Positions 46,094 to 59,400 are shown, numbered from the stretch's first letter. The stretch is DNA of 64,000 nt from Chamaecyparis obtusa (GCA_027943335.1 BSBK01007037.1:1556501-1620500), one strand, 5' to 3'. The notes: a model not told the origin generated them from the letters alone. Made by a program: numbers and translations.

Positions 46094-46937
46094 TGTGTGT
46101 GTGAATTTTGTACCTGTCTGTAGACACAACACTTCAGTAAAACATTAGAGGTTAGCTAAAATCAAAATCGTGCAGTGAAATGGAAACTAATCTAACCAGG
46201 CGATTTACTGCCTTCTAGTAGATGCGAGTATGTATTCTCAGATTATACTGAGATCAATGACCTTGACGACACCTAAACAAAGGATTGAATGCAGAATCTA
46301 GATATGAGTTAGATGCAAATTAATCTATATTTTTGGTTTTTTTGTGCAATAAGATGAAAAAATGATATGAAATCTAATCTATATGAAAAACTGATATACA
46401 ATACAATTAATCTAACAATGATATACTAAATATGAATGATCTCACAAAAGTTGTTGATTCGCAAAAGAAGCTTCAATTCTTCAGATGTCAATTCACCAGC
46501 ATAAGTTTGCAAATTCTGAGATATATTATGAAGGGCTGAGCCTTGATTTTATAGAAATCTAGGGCTTTGGGGATGCATGGAAAAAGCCATAAATCACTCA
46601 GATAAACTCAGGTTGATTTTTGAGTTATCAAAGAATAAAAGATAATTAATTCACAAAATCATGCAAAAATAACTTTTTAACTCAAATTAGAGTTGAGTTT
46701 ATTTTTAAAACAACTTGAATTGATTTTCTGATTTCAAGTTTAACTATTTTTTTGAATGTGCATAATAATTATGAATTAAATAAATAATAAAGTGATTTAT
46801 TCTCAACTTAATTGATTTTTAAAATAAAACAATTGATTTATGGGTTAATCAATTATTAAACCAAACTTTTATTCAAAAATAATATCATTAAATATGACAA
46901 TTTGCTTTAATTAATTAAATAAGAATTTAATCAATTA

Positions 46938-47834
46938 ATGATAGGAATTTTGATTTATTGTAAATTACAGTGCTACACTCCGTTGTCAAACAAGTTATGG
47001 GATTTGTTTCAGGCTTGGCCAGAATTACATTCAAACTCCATCTTCTCAGCTCTATGGACATCCACACCGACCTTGATTGTTTGTGCGATATGGTGGGAAA
47101 GAAACAAGAGGATCTTCCACAAGGAAACCACCCCAATTCAAGTAGTCCTTCAGAAATTGGAAAAATCAATTTCAGAAGTGGTAAATTCTAGTCATGCAAA
47201 GCTTAAATGTAACCTTTGATTAACATGGTGGGATAGTGTTGTAATCAGGGAATGGAAATACATTTATGCTCCAACCGGTTGGTGTCACCAATCAACCAAT
47301 GCTAAAATTATTGAACGACATCTAGTTCACTGGATCCCTCCTACACAGGGGTTTGTCAAAATCAATTTTGATGGATCTTCCAGAGGTAATCCAGGGGATT
47401 CAGGGGCTGGTGTGTGCATCCAACATCATCAAGGGGTTGTTTTGGCAATCAAATCTTTCTCACTACCTAGAGGTACAAACAACATGGCCGAGGCTCATGG
47501 CTTACTTGCTGGGCTTTCTCTAGCTAGGAAAGGTGGGTTTCAGCAAGTCCAAATCAAGGGGGATTCATTAGTAATTATCAATGCTTGCATCAAAAGAGAC
47601 ATTCATAATTGGCAACTCGCCTACATTCTTCAGCAAGTATGGATCCTCCTTGATTTGATTCAAGAAGTTTACATCTCTCATACCCTCTGTGAAGGCAATG
47701 CGGTTGCAGATCATCTAGCAAATATGGGATGTGACGGTAAGGAAATGACATCATTCCTTCCCGAAGAAATAATTAATTTGGATCCAAAACTACACCAACT
47801 GATTGTGCAAGATGGCATGCGGATGGGCTTCTAA
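46938..47834 (+). pseudogene. LINE ORF2 C-terminus with RNase H
   Basis: One frame is broken by a TGA at 47217-47219. The first part (LSNKLWDLFQAWPELHSNSI, then VCAIWWERNKRIFHKE) is the post-RT region. From 47349 the RNase H domain reads GFVKINFDGSSRGNPGDSGA, NMAEAHGLLAGL, IKGDSLVIINACIKR and GNAVADHLANMG. All four acidic catalytic positions (D, E, D, D) are kept, unlike the RNase H of the LINE at 4.5-12.6 kb. The TGA is consistent with CGA to TGA. Confidence 0.85.
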
Positions 47835-48476
47835 GTCATTATTCCACGTATTCTACCCATTGCCATAGTGGTCACATAGGCACCTTATGTATGATTTTAG
47901 TAATTCTACCACTCGTGTGAATGGTGCTCAAAATGGTTTAACTTCGGTGATTCGACTTTTATAATGGGTATACCGGAAGTGTCTTTGTAGCTTCAAATAC
48001 TTGGTGTCTTATGTCATTTACCATTCGTTGGTAGATCAAGTTTAACAGTCATGGAGGCATGGGTTTCGTAGGGTATGAAAAGCTGGCAGTGTGGTAGATA
48101 TCACCTTGAAATTATGCCACGAAATTTTAGAATTCAACTACAATTTGGGCATTTGGAGGAGGCTTTTCTAGCACACATTGATGAGGCTTCTTTCTCCTCT
48201 ATGTTCATATGCCATTCACATGCGATTAGGGCTGTAGTCCAGTCAATTAACTCGCGTATAGCATATCACTTGCAATCCCTGGTATATGGGATATTTTTGT
48301 AACACGACTAAGTGATTTTTGGGCATCTTATGCATCAGCACATGTAATTATCTATCTACTTTATATGGTTGTATATAACTACGATCTCGGGGTTTCTTAC
48401 TGGTTCTTCCATCGGGGAGTTATTAAATTAAATTATTAATAAAATATGGTGGATATCCCACTTTTGCTTTAAACAA
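46966..48476 (+). mobile_element. 5'-truncated L1-type LINE fragment
   Basis: Absent from the matching place in the other LTR copies. It contains only the 3' end of ORF2 and about 640 bp of 3' region ending in an A-rich CAAAATAAAAAAATT. Exact duplication borders are unclear because the target is AT-rich. Confidence 0.75.
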
Positions 48477-48789
48477 AATAAAAAAATTAGGAATAAATAT
48501 AATTAAATAATTAAGTGGCAGTTTTAAATTTAATTAATTAAATATTAGAGAATATTCAATTAATCAAACTTTTGGATAAATAAGATTTATCGCCAAATAA
48601 TCATTAAATTAAAGATAATTAGGATAAATAGGAATATTATTGGGAATATTCCCCGATGCGGAATTAAGATAATCAATTAGAATTCAATAATGTTTAGATG
48701 TGCCTTAGGTTAGGACTTTGATGTCGATTTTGTTCGAATTGAAGATATAGGAGGTTAATGAACCTATAGCCCATTTTTGGGGTATTACA

Positions 48790-49192
48790 TGTTGGACTCA
48801 TGCCATCTACTCCACTTTGCATTGACCACCATAGATTGTAGGCTCTCATGTACCTCATGCATCATCTCCAACAAAGTAAAGTAGCCATAAAATTTAGTCT
48901 GCATGAGCTTGAGGAATTTATTCTTGGAAAATGCCCTAAACAATGCAAGAGATGTGTGATTCTTGCAAATAAACATATGAACATCTCTAGCCTTAGACAC
49001 CATTATATTTATCCAATCAATGTTCCCAATGTTCTTCAAGATGTTGTTGAATGTATGTACACATAATGGGGTCAAAAAAATGTGCTTATAAGCACCCTCC
49101 ACCATCAATCTAACTAACTTACAAATCTGGGTTGAATTAGTGATTACTTGCACAACATTAACGGGTCCAACCTCTTCTATAACATCTTTCAA
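48790..49192 (-). pseudogene. hAT transposase, DUF659-type core fragment
   Basis: A 135-codon frame (MKDVIEEVGPVNVVQVITNS onward) matches the hAT transposase DUF659/catalytic region: VVQVIT-N, YKHIFLTPLCVHTFNNILKN (usual WTPCAAHCLDL), ICKNHTSLALFRAFSK and KFLKLMQTKFYGYFTLLEMM (usual TRFAT). The usual Asp of VVTDN reads as Asn or Ser here. It ends SRWHESNM at the solo-LTR insertion and resumes at 46088. The exon start upstream of 49192 is unclear. Confidence 0.8.
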
Positions 49193-49199
49193 AATCTAA

Positions 49200-50821
49200 A
49201 ATTGGAAGGTTGTATTGTAATACACTTCCCATAGTTTGATTTTCTATATGTTATGATGCCATTTATATTTATGGAGTTACTGACACCATACTTGCATGTG
49301 TATGGATTGCGTGTATATTTTATATTTTTATTTGATGTGGTTGAGGGACGAAGTCATAGTTACTTTCTTGTGAGATCCACACGATCAGTCAATCCTTTCT
49401 ATTGTCTATTATATATTTATACATGAATGTACATGCTTGTCTTTTATGCAAGATTTTAGGTACCAGACATCAATTTCCTTGAATTATCAAGATGAGCATG
49501 CCCTATCACAATAACTCAATGGTAAGAGAGAGGAGATAACAAACATGTCCAAATCCTAACCTAAGCCATTTATTATCCAAAAATAGTGGACAAGTATCTT
49601 AGTTACTACCCTCTGAATTCATAAAGGTGACATCATTCGTGAACCCTTCCTTTGTGTTTGATTTAGTATTTTTTATATAGTTAGTTTCTTCAGGTTTTCC
49701 ATGCCTGCAGGTTTGATGTGATTTTTGTGTTAAAATAGATAATATATTTAATTAGAGTTAATTCTGTGATTGATTACTTATATCTTATAAAATATTGGAA
49801 TTTTAAAATATAAGGTTATTTCATTAATGATAATTAATTAAATGCCTATATTTATTAAAAAGAATTAATTAGAAAGTCTAGTTATGGAAAGTGGAAATTA
49901 AATTAAATACTAAGTCTAAATTAGAATTTAAATGCATAATTAAAACATAAAATAATATTTATTATTAAATTACATATTTTAAATTTTTTAAACATTTTAA
50001 TTTAATTAAAATACAAAAATTAATATTTAAATGCAAAAGAAGTTAAAAAGGAGTTAAGTGATTTTAATGTTGAGTTGCATATTAGAAAACACTTTATTAA
50101 GAATTAGAACTTTACCTTTTAAAATCCAAGTTGAGTGAATTGATAAACACAAGAAATATTTATTAAATAAGTGATTTTTGCTCAATTTAAGGTTGAGTTT
50201 CTTTTTTTTTTATTCTGCATGAGTTTTGAAAAACTCCAAGTTGCTAAGTTTTCTTTTATTAGGAGTATTTTGGTCATTATTCTTGACACACAGGTTTACA
50301 CGTTTTGGTTTGGAGTTTGAATTGAAGAAAATTATGAAAGCTTGAAATTTTCAGGATTTTGGATTGTTCTTCGTGGATTTTATCAATTGGTGGATTAAGG
50401 TAGGGTTTAAAACCCTCGTAGATCCAATTTTATTTTAAAAGATTGTTTACTTTGTGCTTGCCAAATTTTGTTGATGGTAGTTTTGTAATTCTTCTTTTAT
50501 ATGAAATTTTGTTTTGAAAGCTTTTTGGTTGAAGAAATCGTGTGATTGTAGAATTGTGAATACTTGGTATTTTTGTTAAAAAAATATTGAGGAAAAACCT
50601 CATTAAATTAGTTACGGTTTGTTTGTATTTGTTGTTGAAACCCTAGGAAGTAAACTAAATTAAAATAGATATATAATATTCCATATGAGCATAATCTTTT
50701 TATAGAATTAAAAGAAATTAGTAAATTATATGTGTGTGTGTGTGTGTGTGGAGAAAAAGATATTAAATCATGAAATTAGAAAACCAATGGAAAAATAAAT
50801 ATGTATGTATTTGGACTTTGG

Positions 50822-50910
<89 letters not shown>

Positions 50911-51300
50911 CAAATTTATATATTAAAAAAAAATATTATTATTATTATTATTGTTGTTGTTGTTATTTATTTATTTTGAAAAAAGAAAATTAATTAATAA
51001 ATAAATATTAATTATTTTTTTATGCGGATTTTAATATTAATGTTTTCATTTATATTTATATTTGAAAAATTAATAACATTATTTTATTATTAAATACATG
51101 GTGTTTTGATATGCATGGGGATTCTATTTCAATACTTATTTAAAAAGTATAAATACATGAGATTTTAAATGAACATTTTCTAAATAAGTTAAACTAGACT
51201 TTAGTAAACAAAGTTGACTATTATTAAACAACTGAGACTTGTGTTATGGTTTGACTACTTGGTATGTTCTATTGTCTTGTTTGATGTTGTTTATTTGGGG
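49200..51300. other. AT-rich stretch with microsatellites; no gene seen
   Basis: No domain or convincing ORF. Several microsatellites are listed separately. The stretch from 49700 to 50700 may be retroelement leader or LTR sequence of an unknown family. Confidence 0.45.
50731..50965. repeat. Microsatellite cluster: (TG)10, (AT)42, (ATT)n, (GTT)n
   Basis: (TG)10 is at 50731-50750, (AT)42 at 50824-50907, ATT repeats at about 50933-50952 and GTT repeats to about 50965. The apparent Ile/Tyr-repeat ORFs over the AT run are artefacts. Confidence 0.95.
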
Positions 51301-51399
51301 AAATTACGTTGACTTTAAGAAATTGTATACCAGAGGCTTTGAAGTGTTTTTTTGTTGATCTTTGATTTTATGTGTGTATTGTCTTAAAATGGACGCACT

Positions 51400-53279
51400 C
51401 CATGTTGAGACCTTTTAGCCCTCCTTAGTAGGTTGTTTTGATCCTCATTCAGACACTTTCATGCTTCTGTGCTTATCTGCCTGTTCTGCCCCCCTTTTTT
51501 GCCTTTTCTCTCTACTTCTGAGACTTGGGAACATTTCCTGAGGTCCTGACCCTCTGGGTCAAGGTCGACCTCGACCTTAACCTAGATCAAAGTCAACCTT
51601 GACCTTGACCCTAGGGTCCAGGGTCCTTGGGGTTAGGTCCCAATTTTGAAGTTCCATCAAAATCTTGTCTTTTCCCTCTTCGGGACCACTATTTCTCGAG
51701 TTAATTGTTGAATTCTCAAATTAATATTTGAGGTGGACCTTTCTTGAGCTTTGTATAGGATTCTTAATTTATTATTTGAGATTATCCTTTCTCAAGTTTT
51801 GTGCCTAATGCTCAAATTAACTTTGGAGTTGGCCTTACCTCAAATTTTGTGACAAGGCTCTTAAATAATTATTTTTATCTCTATTTTAAGAGTGGACCCC
51901 TTCTAGAGTTTTGTGTCAAGACTTTAATTTAATTTCCTCTCCATGTGCACATCTTTAGATTTTTGTGCCATGGACCCTTAATTATTGTTTTCTATGTGGC
52001 CTCTCTAGAAGTTTGTGCCCTGGATCACTATAAAAGGGAGCCTTCTCTCATTTTCTCCATCTCTCAAGTGCAATCAAGTATCAAGTTCTCCATCCACTTT
52101 CATGCTCAAGCACTCTCAAGCAAGAAGATCAAGCATTCAAGCATTCAAGATCCAATTCATCAAGGAGATCCATTAGTAGTCATTGAAGGATTCAAGCTCT
52201 ATGGAGCGCTCTTGTTGAAGATTCCTCCATGCACATCCATACAAGCCTCTTCCTATTCCAAGATCCATTCAAGATTGGTATTGAAGATCTAAAGACTATT
52301 GATTTGAGACATCCTACATTCATTTGGAGCATCCATACTTGTGAATTCAAGGATTCGAATCCTCCACAAGGGTTTTCAACATAAGCAAGGTGAATTGTTC
52401 CATTTACTTTGTTTATCTCTGCAATTTTAATTTAATTTCAAGGTTAATTCCTAAATTGGGGTTTGACTAAGGCAAACCCCTCCCGCCAACAAACAAAACT
52501 ATTTTTATTGTAGGTACACATGTGGGATGACGAATATCAGTGAAAATTTGGATACCCTTTTCGTCAAACTTTTGAGATCCACGAACATAATTTCCATTGG
52601 AGTAGTGTAGGTCAAGGTCGACTTTTTGGGGTAAGATCTTACCCTGCATTTGGGTCAAGGATGACCTTCCTCATAAAAGAAAATGATTTATGGGTTTTGT
52701 AGATCTCATAGTTTTGGATTAAAATCACTAATATCAATAGTTTCTAAGACCATCTGATAGGGTTTCTAGTCAATTATTTTTTGGAGGTAAGTAGCTTTAT
52801 TTCTTAATTTCAATATTAGCCTTCTACATTTACTTTCCATATCATTATAATTTCATGTATGTGTAAAATATTGGTTTTGGAGTCTCTTTTACGTGCAAAC
52901 CATTGTCCTAGACCCCACCACATATTTTATATCTTACATTTTGGTGAACCCGACAAGCTTACCCCTTATCTTTTGTGGAATTAGATTCCCTATTGTGTTA
53001 GATTTCCCTTTGTATTATCTTGTGTGTTCACCTTCATCATACATTTTGGTGAACCCGTTTACGACAACTCTTTCTTTTTGGTGTTAGATTTGCATTTGGT
53101 GTTAGATCTTACATGCTTACAAAAGTAGATTTCTTTTATGCTCTTGCATTTATATTTTAAAAATACAAAAAAAATCACAAAATTTCTTTAAAAATACATG
53201 TGGAATTAGATGCCCTATTGTGTTTCATGCATTTGGACATATTTAGATCTATTTTCTATCCATTTCTTTATTCATTATC
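51400..53279 (+). other. Probable LTR and leader of a plus-strand retroelement
   Basis: A TATA box (TATAAAA, 52029-52035, in CACTATAAAAGGGAG) is followed by a CT/CAAG-rich 5' leader. Primer-site-like TTTTGGTGAACCCGAC lies at 52939-52954, preceded by ATCTTACA as an LTR-type end. A second copy, TTTTGGTGAACCCGTT, lies near 53044. The segment 51550-51640 is full of GACCTTGACC-type repeats. The left LTR border was not found. Confidence 0.45.
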
Positions 53280-54067
53280 ATGTGGCACAAGTTGTTTCAA
53301 GTGTTTTCGTGCTTTATGAATAGGGATGATAATCCTCCTATTTGGGATGAACCTTTGGATTTGGATATTGATTACTCTCTTCCTCGTGAAACCATTGTGA
53401 TTGAATCTACTTTTTGGGATGAACCCCTGGATAAAGACATTGATTTATCCCCTCCTCATGAAGAAGCTTTGATACAAGATGGTGATTTATTAATGGATGA
53501 CATATTCATACATGATGATGACTCTTTTTTCTAAAACACACTCCCCTTATGCAGATATTTTAGCGAAAGAAGATGGCATTATAGATGCTTTACCTCCATT
53601 TGGAATTCCTTCTAGTGATGAGGCATTAGCGGAGAATGATATGAATTTCCTTAATGCTCTCCCTCTTAGTGATGATCTTATAGAGAATTAAGATCCTACC
53701 TCATCTCCTCCTAGGATGTCTTCTTTGCTTCCTTCTTGTGAATCTATTTGTAGTGTTGAGACAACTAATATGGTTTTTTTGAAACCCTTGTTGACTGTCA
53801 AAGGTTGTCCTCACATTACTATCAAAGGTAAACTTATGGAGTCTTTATAGTCTTTCAGTGACCAAGATTCGATAGCTCACACATATCATAAAAGAAATAA
53901 CCCTCAACCTAATTCGGTGGTTTCTACTTCTTTGCCACCTTCTCAACCCATTCTTCCTTCTCCACCCCGTCTTCCTAGCAAGGAGTATGATTTGATAAAC
54001 AAATTATGCAATACCCCTGCCAAGATTTCTTTATGGGAGCTTCTTCAAACTTCACCTACCTACTATG
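53280..54067 (+). pseudogene. Retroelement leader/gag-position frame, unknown
   Basis: 53280-53534 (MWHKLFQVFSCFMNRDDNPP) repeats the phrase WDEPLDxDIDxSxP twice. The main frame from 53497 continues with PFGIPSSDEALAENDMNFLN and ALPLSDDLIEN, then stops at 53689 and 53848, to PAKISLWELLQTSPT at 54060, where the solo LTR interrupts. The frame resumes at 55113. Gag capsid motifs are absent. ISLWELLQTSP-type sequence is common just before the protease in Tat-like gypsy polyproteins. Confidence 0.5.
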
Positions 54068-55112
54068 TGTATCATGAAAATTGTGACACTTCTGTGAATC
54101 CTTGCATGCAAGGAGACTCAATAATGAGTCCTCGCAAATTGACTCACAGTTCTCTATCCGAGTATGTGCAGGGATTGATATTGAGGCCCTCAGATCGACC
54201 TAGTCAACCCATGCAAGTACACCCCGGAATGAGAGATTCAAGGATGAATAGCAAGCATGCTAATCTCCATTGAACCTAGCTCATGCATGCAAATGACAAT
54301 TAATCTAATATGATTGCAAATGCAAGAAACAAACTAGTTTATTGAAATGAAAATTGATGTATATGTAATTAAATCAAACTAAAATGATTTGAAATTAAAC
54401 TAAAATGCTTTGAAATTAAACTAAAATGCAAATTAAACTAAATATGCCAATCTAAAAGCTAAATGATGATCTCAAAAGCTCTAATAAAAATTGCAGCATA
54501 AAGATGATGTGAAAATTCGGGGGTCCTCAACTGAGAGTGAGAGGGCTCATTTTATAGCAAAATGTGGATTTGAATGCAAATCCAGAAGCAATGTGGGATA
54601 AATGGAAAAGAGGAAACAAATGTCATTTTTAGAAGGTTTGTAGGAAAATGGAATTGCATTTATTTCATTTTTTTAATAATCGATTTGTTTCCTTTTCCAT
54701 CACAAAAGATATTTTGGAGAAGATATTTTATTTATTTAATTTAAAAAAATAATATCTCTACTAATTAAATAAAATAAAATAATATAATTTAAAGATAAAT
54801 ATTAATGAAATAAAATAAAATCATTTAATTAAAAATAAATTTTAATTAAATAACTTTATTTCAGTTAAGAAATATTTATTTCAAATAAATAATATTATTT
54901 TATTTATTTAAAAGGGATTTATTTTTCTTAATTAATTAAATAAAATTAATTAAATATTCAAACCTTAGGAAGAAATGAAATAATTCAAATGGTTACGATT
55001 TGATCAAAGAAGTTTAATTCAAATATGTTGCAAAGCATTGATTCATGGATTGATTTTTGATAATTGAATAAATGGGGCCCAAAGTCTAGGTGACCATTTT
55101 AGGGTGCATACA
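54068..55112. repeat. Solo LTR inserted in protease-coding frame
   Basis: 1,045 bp with ends TGTATCATGAAAATTG and AGGGTGCATACA. The 5-bp duplication CTATG lies at 54063-54067 and 55113-55117. Removing it and one copy of the duplication rejoins the flanking frame exactly. The interior is AT-rich (54650-54980) and has no internal coding part, so it is a solo LTR. No second copy is in this window. Confidence 0.88.
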
Positions 55113-56408
55113 CTATGAAGCCTTGAAACAAGCTCTAGCAACTCTTCCCACTCCACCTCCTAATCAAGAGAACATCAATAACTTCTTACAATGCATGCAT
55201 GCTACCTCGGCTACTCCTGACATCTTATTTACTCAAAAGGATTTACCTTCTAAAGAAGTTCAGAATCAATATGACGCTCTTATGGTTGTTGTTACTATCA
55301 ATAAGAGTATCATTCATAGGACCTTGATTGATAATGGATTTGGGCTTAATGTGTATAGCATGGACATGCTCAAAGCGATTAAAGTTGATCTTTCAACTAT
55401 TCAACCTGACAATGTTGCTATAAGTGGCTTTGATAACATTGCTAAGAACACTTTGGGAATCATTACCTTACCTATCAAAGTAGGTCAGGTCATCCTGAAT
55501 ACTCCTATTCATGTTATGCATAGACCTCTCAATTATAACCTTCTTTTGGGTAGACCTTGGTTGCATGAGATGCATGCTATCCCTTCCACCCTTCATCGTA
55601 AAGTCAAGTTTATACATAACAACACAATGTATACACTTCATGCGGATGATGCGCCTAATCCTTGTTTGAATATTCAAACCCACACTATTGCTATTCCTAA
55701 TAGTAATCCTTCTTCCTCTAATGCTCTTCCTGGCGATGATTGGGGAACTTTGGATTTTAATCCTACCTTTATTGGAGAGTATAAGGTTTCTGATCTTGAT
55801 TTTATGAAGCAAGAAAGAGAGTTTGAACAATGAGTTTTTACTTCTACTTCTAATGCCCTTCGTAATAACTTTGTTGCTGCTTCTACCCACAATAAATCTA
55901 TCAAACCTACTAATGATGACATAGTGATTATTGAAGTTCCATTGACTTCTTCTGATATGGCTTCTCGTTATGGTCCTAGTTATCATTTCCTTGTTAAACA
56001 AGGATTCATTGGTCAAGGATGTGGTAAGTATAAACATGGAATTCAAATGCCCTTATAGAATGGGGGGCATGAGCATTCTTATGGATTGGGATTTAATCCT
56101 CAACAACAAATCAATGTTAACAACATCTCAAATAAAACTTTCAAACATGATGAACCTATGAAAGAATTTGACCAAGAAGTTCTTTTGCCTAAACTCCTTC
56201 ATGATAAGATGATTACTAGACCTAAATACAAAAAGAAACATAGTCCACACTTGAAGACTCTTCCTTTTTGTTTGTATCATAGATTTCATGATCACTCTAC
56301 TAATGAATGTCAAGTTTTACATTATAAGATTAGGAAGCTCATTGATAGTAAGGTTATTTATATATCATGTGGCAATGAGTTGTATTTCAATCCTATTTTC
56401 TCTAAATA
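55113..56408 (+). pseudogene. Retroelement protease, G-patch and finger frame
   Basis: One frame runs from the solo LTR to TAA at 56408, with a TGA at 55831 and a TAG near 56057. The aspartic protease is at about 55290-55640: IHRTLIDNGFGLNVYSMDML (D-N-G in place of D-S/T-G), then PLNYNLLLGRPWLH. Next is a G-patch-like segment at about 55980-56095 (KQGFIGQGCGKYKHGIQMPL and SYGLGFNP). Then a finger, FCLYHRFHDHSTNECQVL, at about 56260-56320, the CxxxH...HxxxxC type found in plant gypsy gags. No RT or integrase follows. G-patch motifs bind RNA and activate RNA helicases; a similar arrangement after protease is known in some retroviruses and plant gypsy elements. Confidence 0.7.
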
Positions 56409-59400
56409 ACATTTATGTTCCTATTATGAAGCTCCACATTATGTAAACAATGTTAGCCTAATCCTAGGGGGCTCGTTGTCTTGTATAATGTTGTGAGCAA
56501 TATAATAGGTCCCCTTCTATCCTTGTTCCTACACTTGGGGGGCAAGGATGCCATCTCCTTCTTTTCTATCTTTTCGGGATCCACTTTTCCCTTGGTTAAG
56601 CAGTATCTATCTATTATGTGATATAAAATCATACATGAAAATTTTGGTTTGCATTGAGCATCTCTGTCCTTGATCACAACCTCTTTCATTTTTTTACATT
56701 AGGTTTCCATGGTTGATAAATCTCTCACCTTGGAAGATGAATAGTGTGCTATCCCTCACAAGGGTTACTTTTTCCCTTCTTGCATGATATCTCTTTACAT
56801 TCGTCCCTTCCATGGCCTCATAGGAGTTGTGACCTTCTTGGCTTGGACTGGGTGTTCTCTATGGATATTGTCTTGATGTTGAAGAAGGCTTTATCCTTGT
56901 TCTTTTCTTTCCTTAACATGTCAAATTAGTAGGTATTTTGTCATCTTAAGGAGGGGGCATACATACAGCCTCCCTCATTCTATATTATGTATTTTTGTTC
57001 TAACCTTTTGTTTTGTAGCATGCTAAATCATCGGAAGGTAACACACATAAGTTGCTAAATCTTGAAGAGACACACATTTTTAATTTCCAATATGCTAAAT
57101 CCTTGGAATTTAATGCACATAAGTTGCTAAATCCTAAAGAGATACACATTTTACAAATGTATTCTATGGTGATATGAGGATATGGATCCATGGGTACTTT
57201 ATTAAATCCATCAAAAGATGCACTACATATTGTTACCCTAATTTTCATATGCATGCAAATTTGGCTAGAACCATCCTCGGGTCTCTATTTTTATCCTGCC
57301 AAGCATCCCTGAAATTTTTATGATATCTTGCCATGTCCTCTGGCCTCTGCAAATTGTTGTATTCCCTGGTCTGCAGTTTAAATATTTGAAAAAGTAGTCG
57401 TTTGAGCTAAATAAACCCTAGAGACCCTAGACCATGTTCTATTTGGTCATTACTTTATCGGCCACTTAAAAATCCCAATACCCACATGTGCTTTATTTTC
57501 CTTCGGTCGCCAGTTCTCTAAGTCTTCCGGCGGTTATCTTTTCCTTTCGGTGATTCATCGACTGCAACACTCCTCTTAGTCACGTAATGTTTGGCGGTTA
57601 CCTTTTCCCAACTAGTGACTCAGTGAAACTGCTAACTTCTCTTCAGTCGCGTAGTCGCTAAGTGTTTGGCAGTCTCAACTTACGGGGGTCCCAGTTCTGC
57701 AGGATCCGATGGTTGTTGTGAGTTTGTGAAGGAACTTTTCTGACACGTGATCTCGCGATAGCTGTCGATCTTCCCCTTTTCTCAGCGCTTCAAGATTTTG
57801 TGGGTCCACTGCCACGGAGTCCTACTTGGAGGCTTTTTATTGGTCGAGGGATGATGACTTGTATTTTTTGTCAATGGCCCCAGGGATGTCAAAAGCTTGG
57901 AAATCTACGGCTGGTGCGTGTTCGCATGAAATGTGTCAGAGGCATGCAATTATAAGACAACCATTGATTCTCCTTGGTGACATAACTCTTCATGCCTGGC
58001 GGGTCCACTACTACATGTACATGAACAGCGGCTCCTCATTGGTCCACATGGTAGTGATTCAACAATGTGTCAGTGGGACCAAGTTTCCAACATTTTAAAA
58101 GGCTCTGACATCTGTAGAGGATCAACGGCTGGCACATGTCCGCAAGGAATCTTTCTGACACATGTGATCATGTGCCCACCATTGATCTTACTTTATCTCT
58201 GGGCTTTGTCAGGTGGGTCCGCATTGTCAAATGGGCTGATGTGTGAAGCATTTGATTGGTTGTCACATGCTAATGAGGACTTCCAGGTGGACTGATGTGT
58301 TAGTGGGGTCATGGCTTAATGAGGATCTATGGCAGGCGTATGATCTAAAAGAATATTCGAAGGGTATGAGATCTTGCACTGGCCGTTACATTAGAATCTT
58401 GTCTTAAGTGGGTTCAATGTCAGGGAAGTGCCAAGGTGTTCACTGATGGAGCGGCCAAAATGAATAAAAGAATGCCAAGTGGCATAAATGGGCCCAGGGT
58501 TAGTGAAGCTTTTTGTGAATCGGTGACTAAGGGTTTCTCATGTTCTCTTAATGTAACCTGGGGTTATTAAAAGATTCAGCTATTCAGCGACTACAGTGTT
58601 CGCTGAATCTCTTGACCTAACTGGAGTTAAGAAATGTATTTCTCAACTTAGAATTCTTCAGTCGCATAGTCGCCAAGTAATTTAAAAGAGAAAAGGTCAA
58701 AGCGGGTCCAATATGCTGACATGCTCGATGCTCATTGGTCGAGACTTCCTAATGTGGACTCAAACTTTTCAAAGGGTTTCCCGACTGTTTCAAAGTTAAT
58801 CTGAGCCGTTCATTTGCCGAGAGATAAAGGGTATCAACGGTCGCGTTTTAAAATGACCGGCTAGCTATTAGTTTTCAAATTCAAATAGTTCTAAAAGGAT
58901 TTTTGCCAGTATTTGATTTGCAGGCCGCAAGCGGCGAGGTAGTTCAGGAAATTTATGTCTCCAAGGCAATTACAGTTAAAGGAAGATGATGAGGAGGTTT
59001 GGGTGGCCATCATAGGTCATTTCTTGTCTCAGAAAGGTACCAGTTATGCATTCATGGCAAGACTTTGTGCAGGAAAGTAGATGAATCCAGGTTGCTTGTC
59101 TGTAGGTTGATGTACTATAGGGATGGGCACGCAAACTTGAGGTCTGATCAGCCATAATTTTATAGAAATAACATTTATGATTAGACTTGATTGAGCTAGG
59201 GTTTGATTATTGTATTGTAAAAATCTTGTAACCCTAGTTAGGTTTTGCTCCTGCTTGTTTAGAGGAGATGTATATATTGTATTTTTGGAGCTTTCGAGCT
59301 CAGAGTTGACATTTTGTAAAGAAGAAAGTCTCTTTCTTGGAAAGCTATCCATGGCATTTCTTCCTGCCCTCTGGTTTTCCACATTCTATAGTCTTTCATT

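Larger units (their letters stand above)
46094..48789 (-). mobile_element. Solo LTR (same family as 21.6-33 kb gypsy) carrying a LINE insertion
   Basis: Ends TGTGTGTGAATTTTG and GGGGTATTACA match the LTRs at 21558 and 31762, but in a more diverged copy. The direct duplication TGTTG at 46089-46093 and 48790-48794 shows a complete insertion reduced to one LTR by recombination. It contains a truncated LINE at about 46966-48476. The host site is a hAT transposase gene. Confidence 0.88.

Noticed and set aside
48075..48302. 75-codon ORF after the LINE RNase H
   Set aside because: Lies in the 3' region of a truncated LINE; no match to known LINE products.
50770..50993. Two ORFs with long Ile-Tyr repeats
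   Set aside because: They are translations of the (AT)42 microsatellite and its flanks.
57826..58295. Two ORFs of 90 and 76 codons in a GC-richer region
   Set aside because: No domain, overlapping each other, and inside what is probably an LTR.
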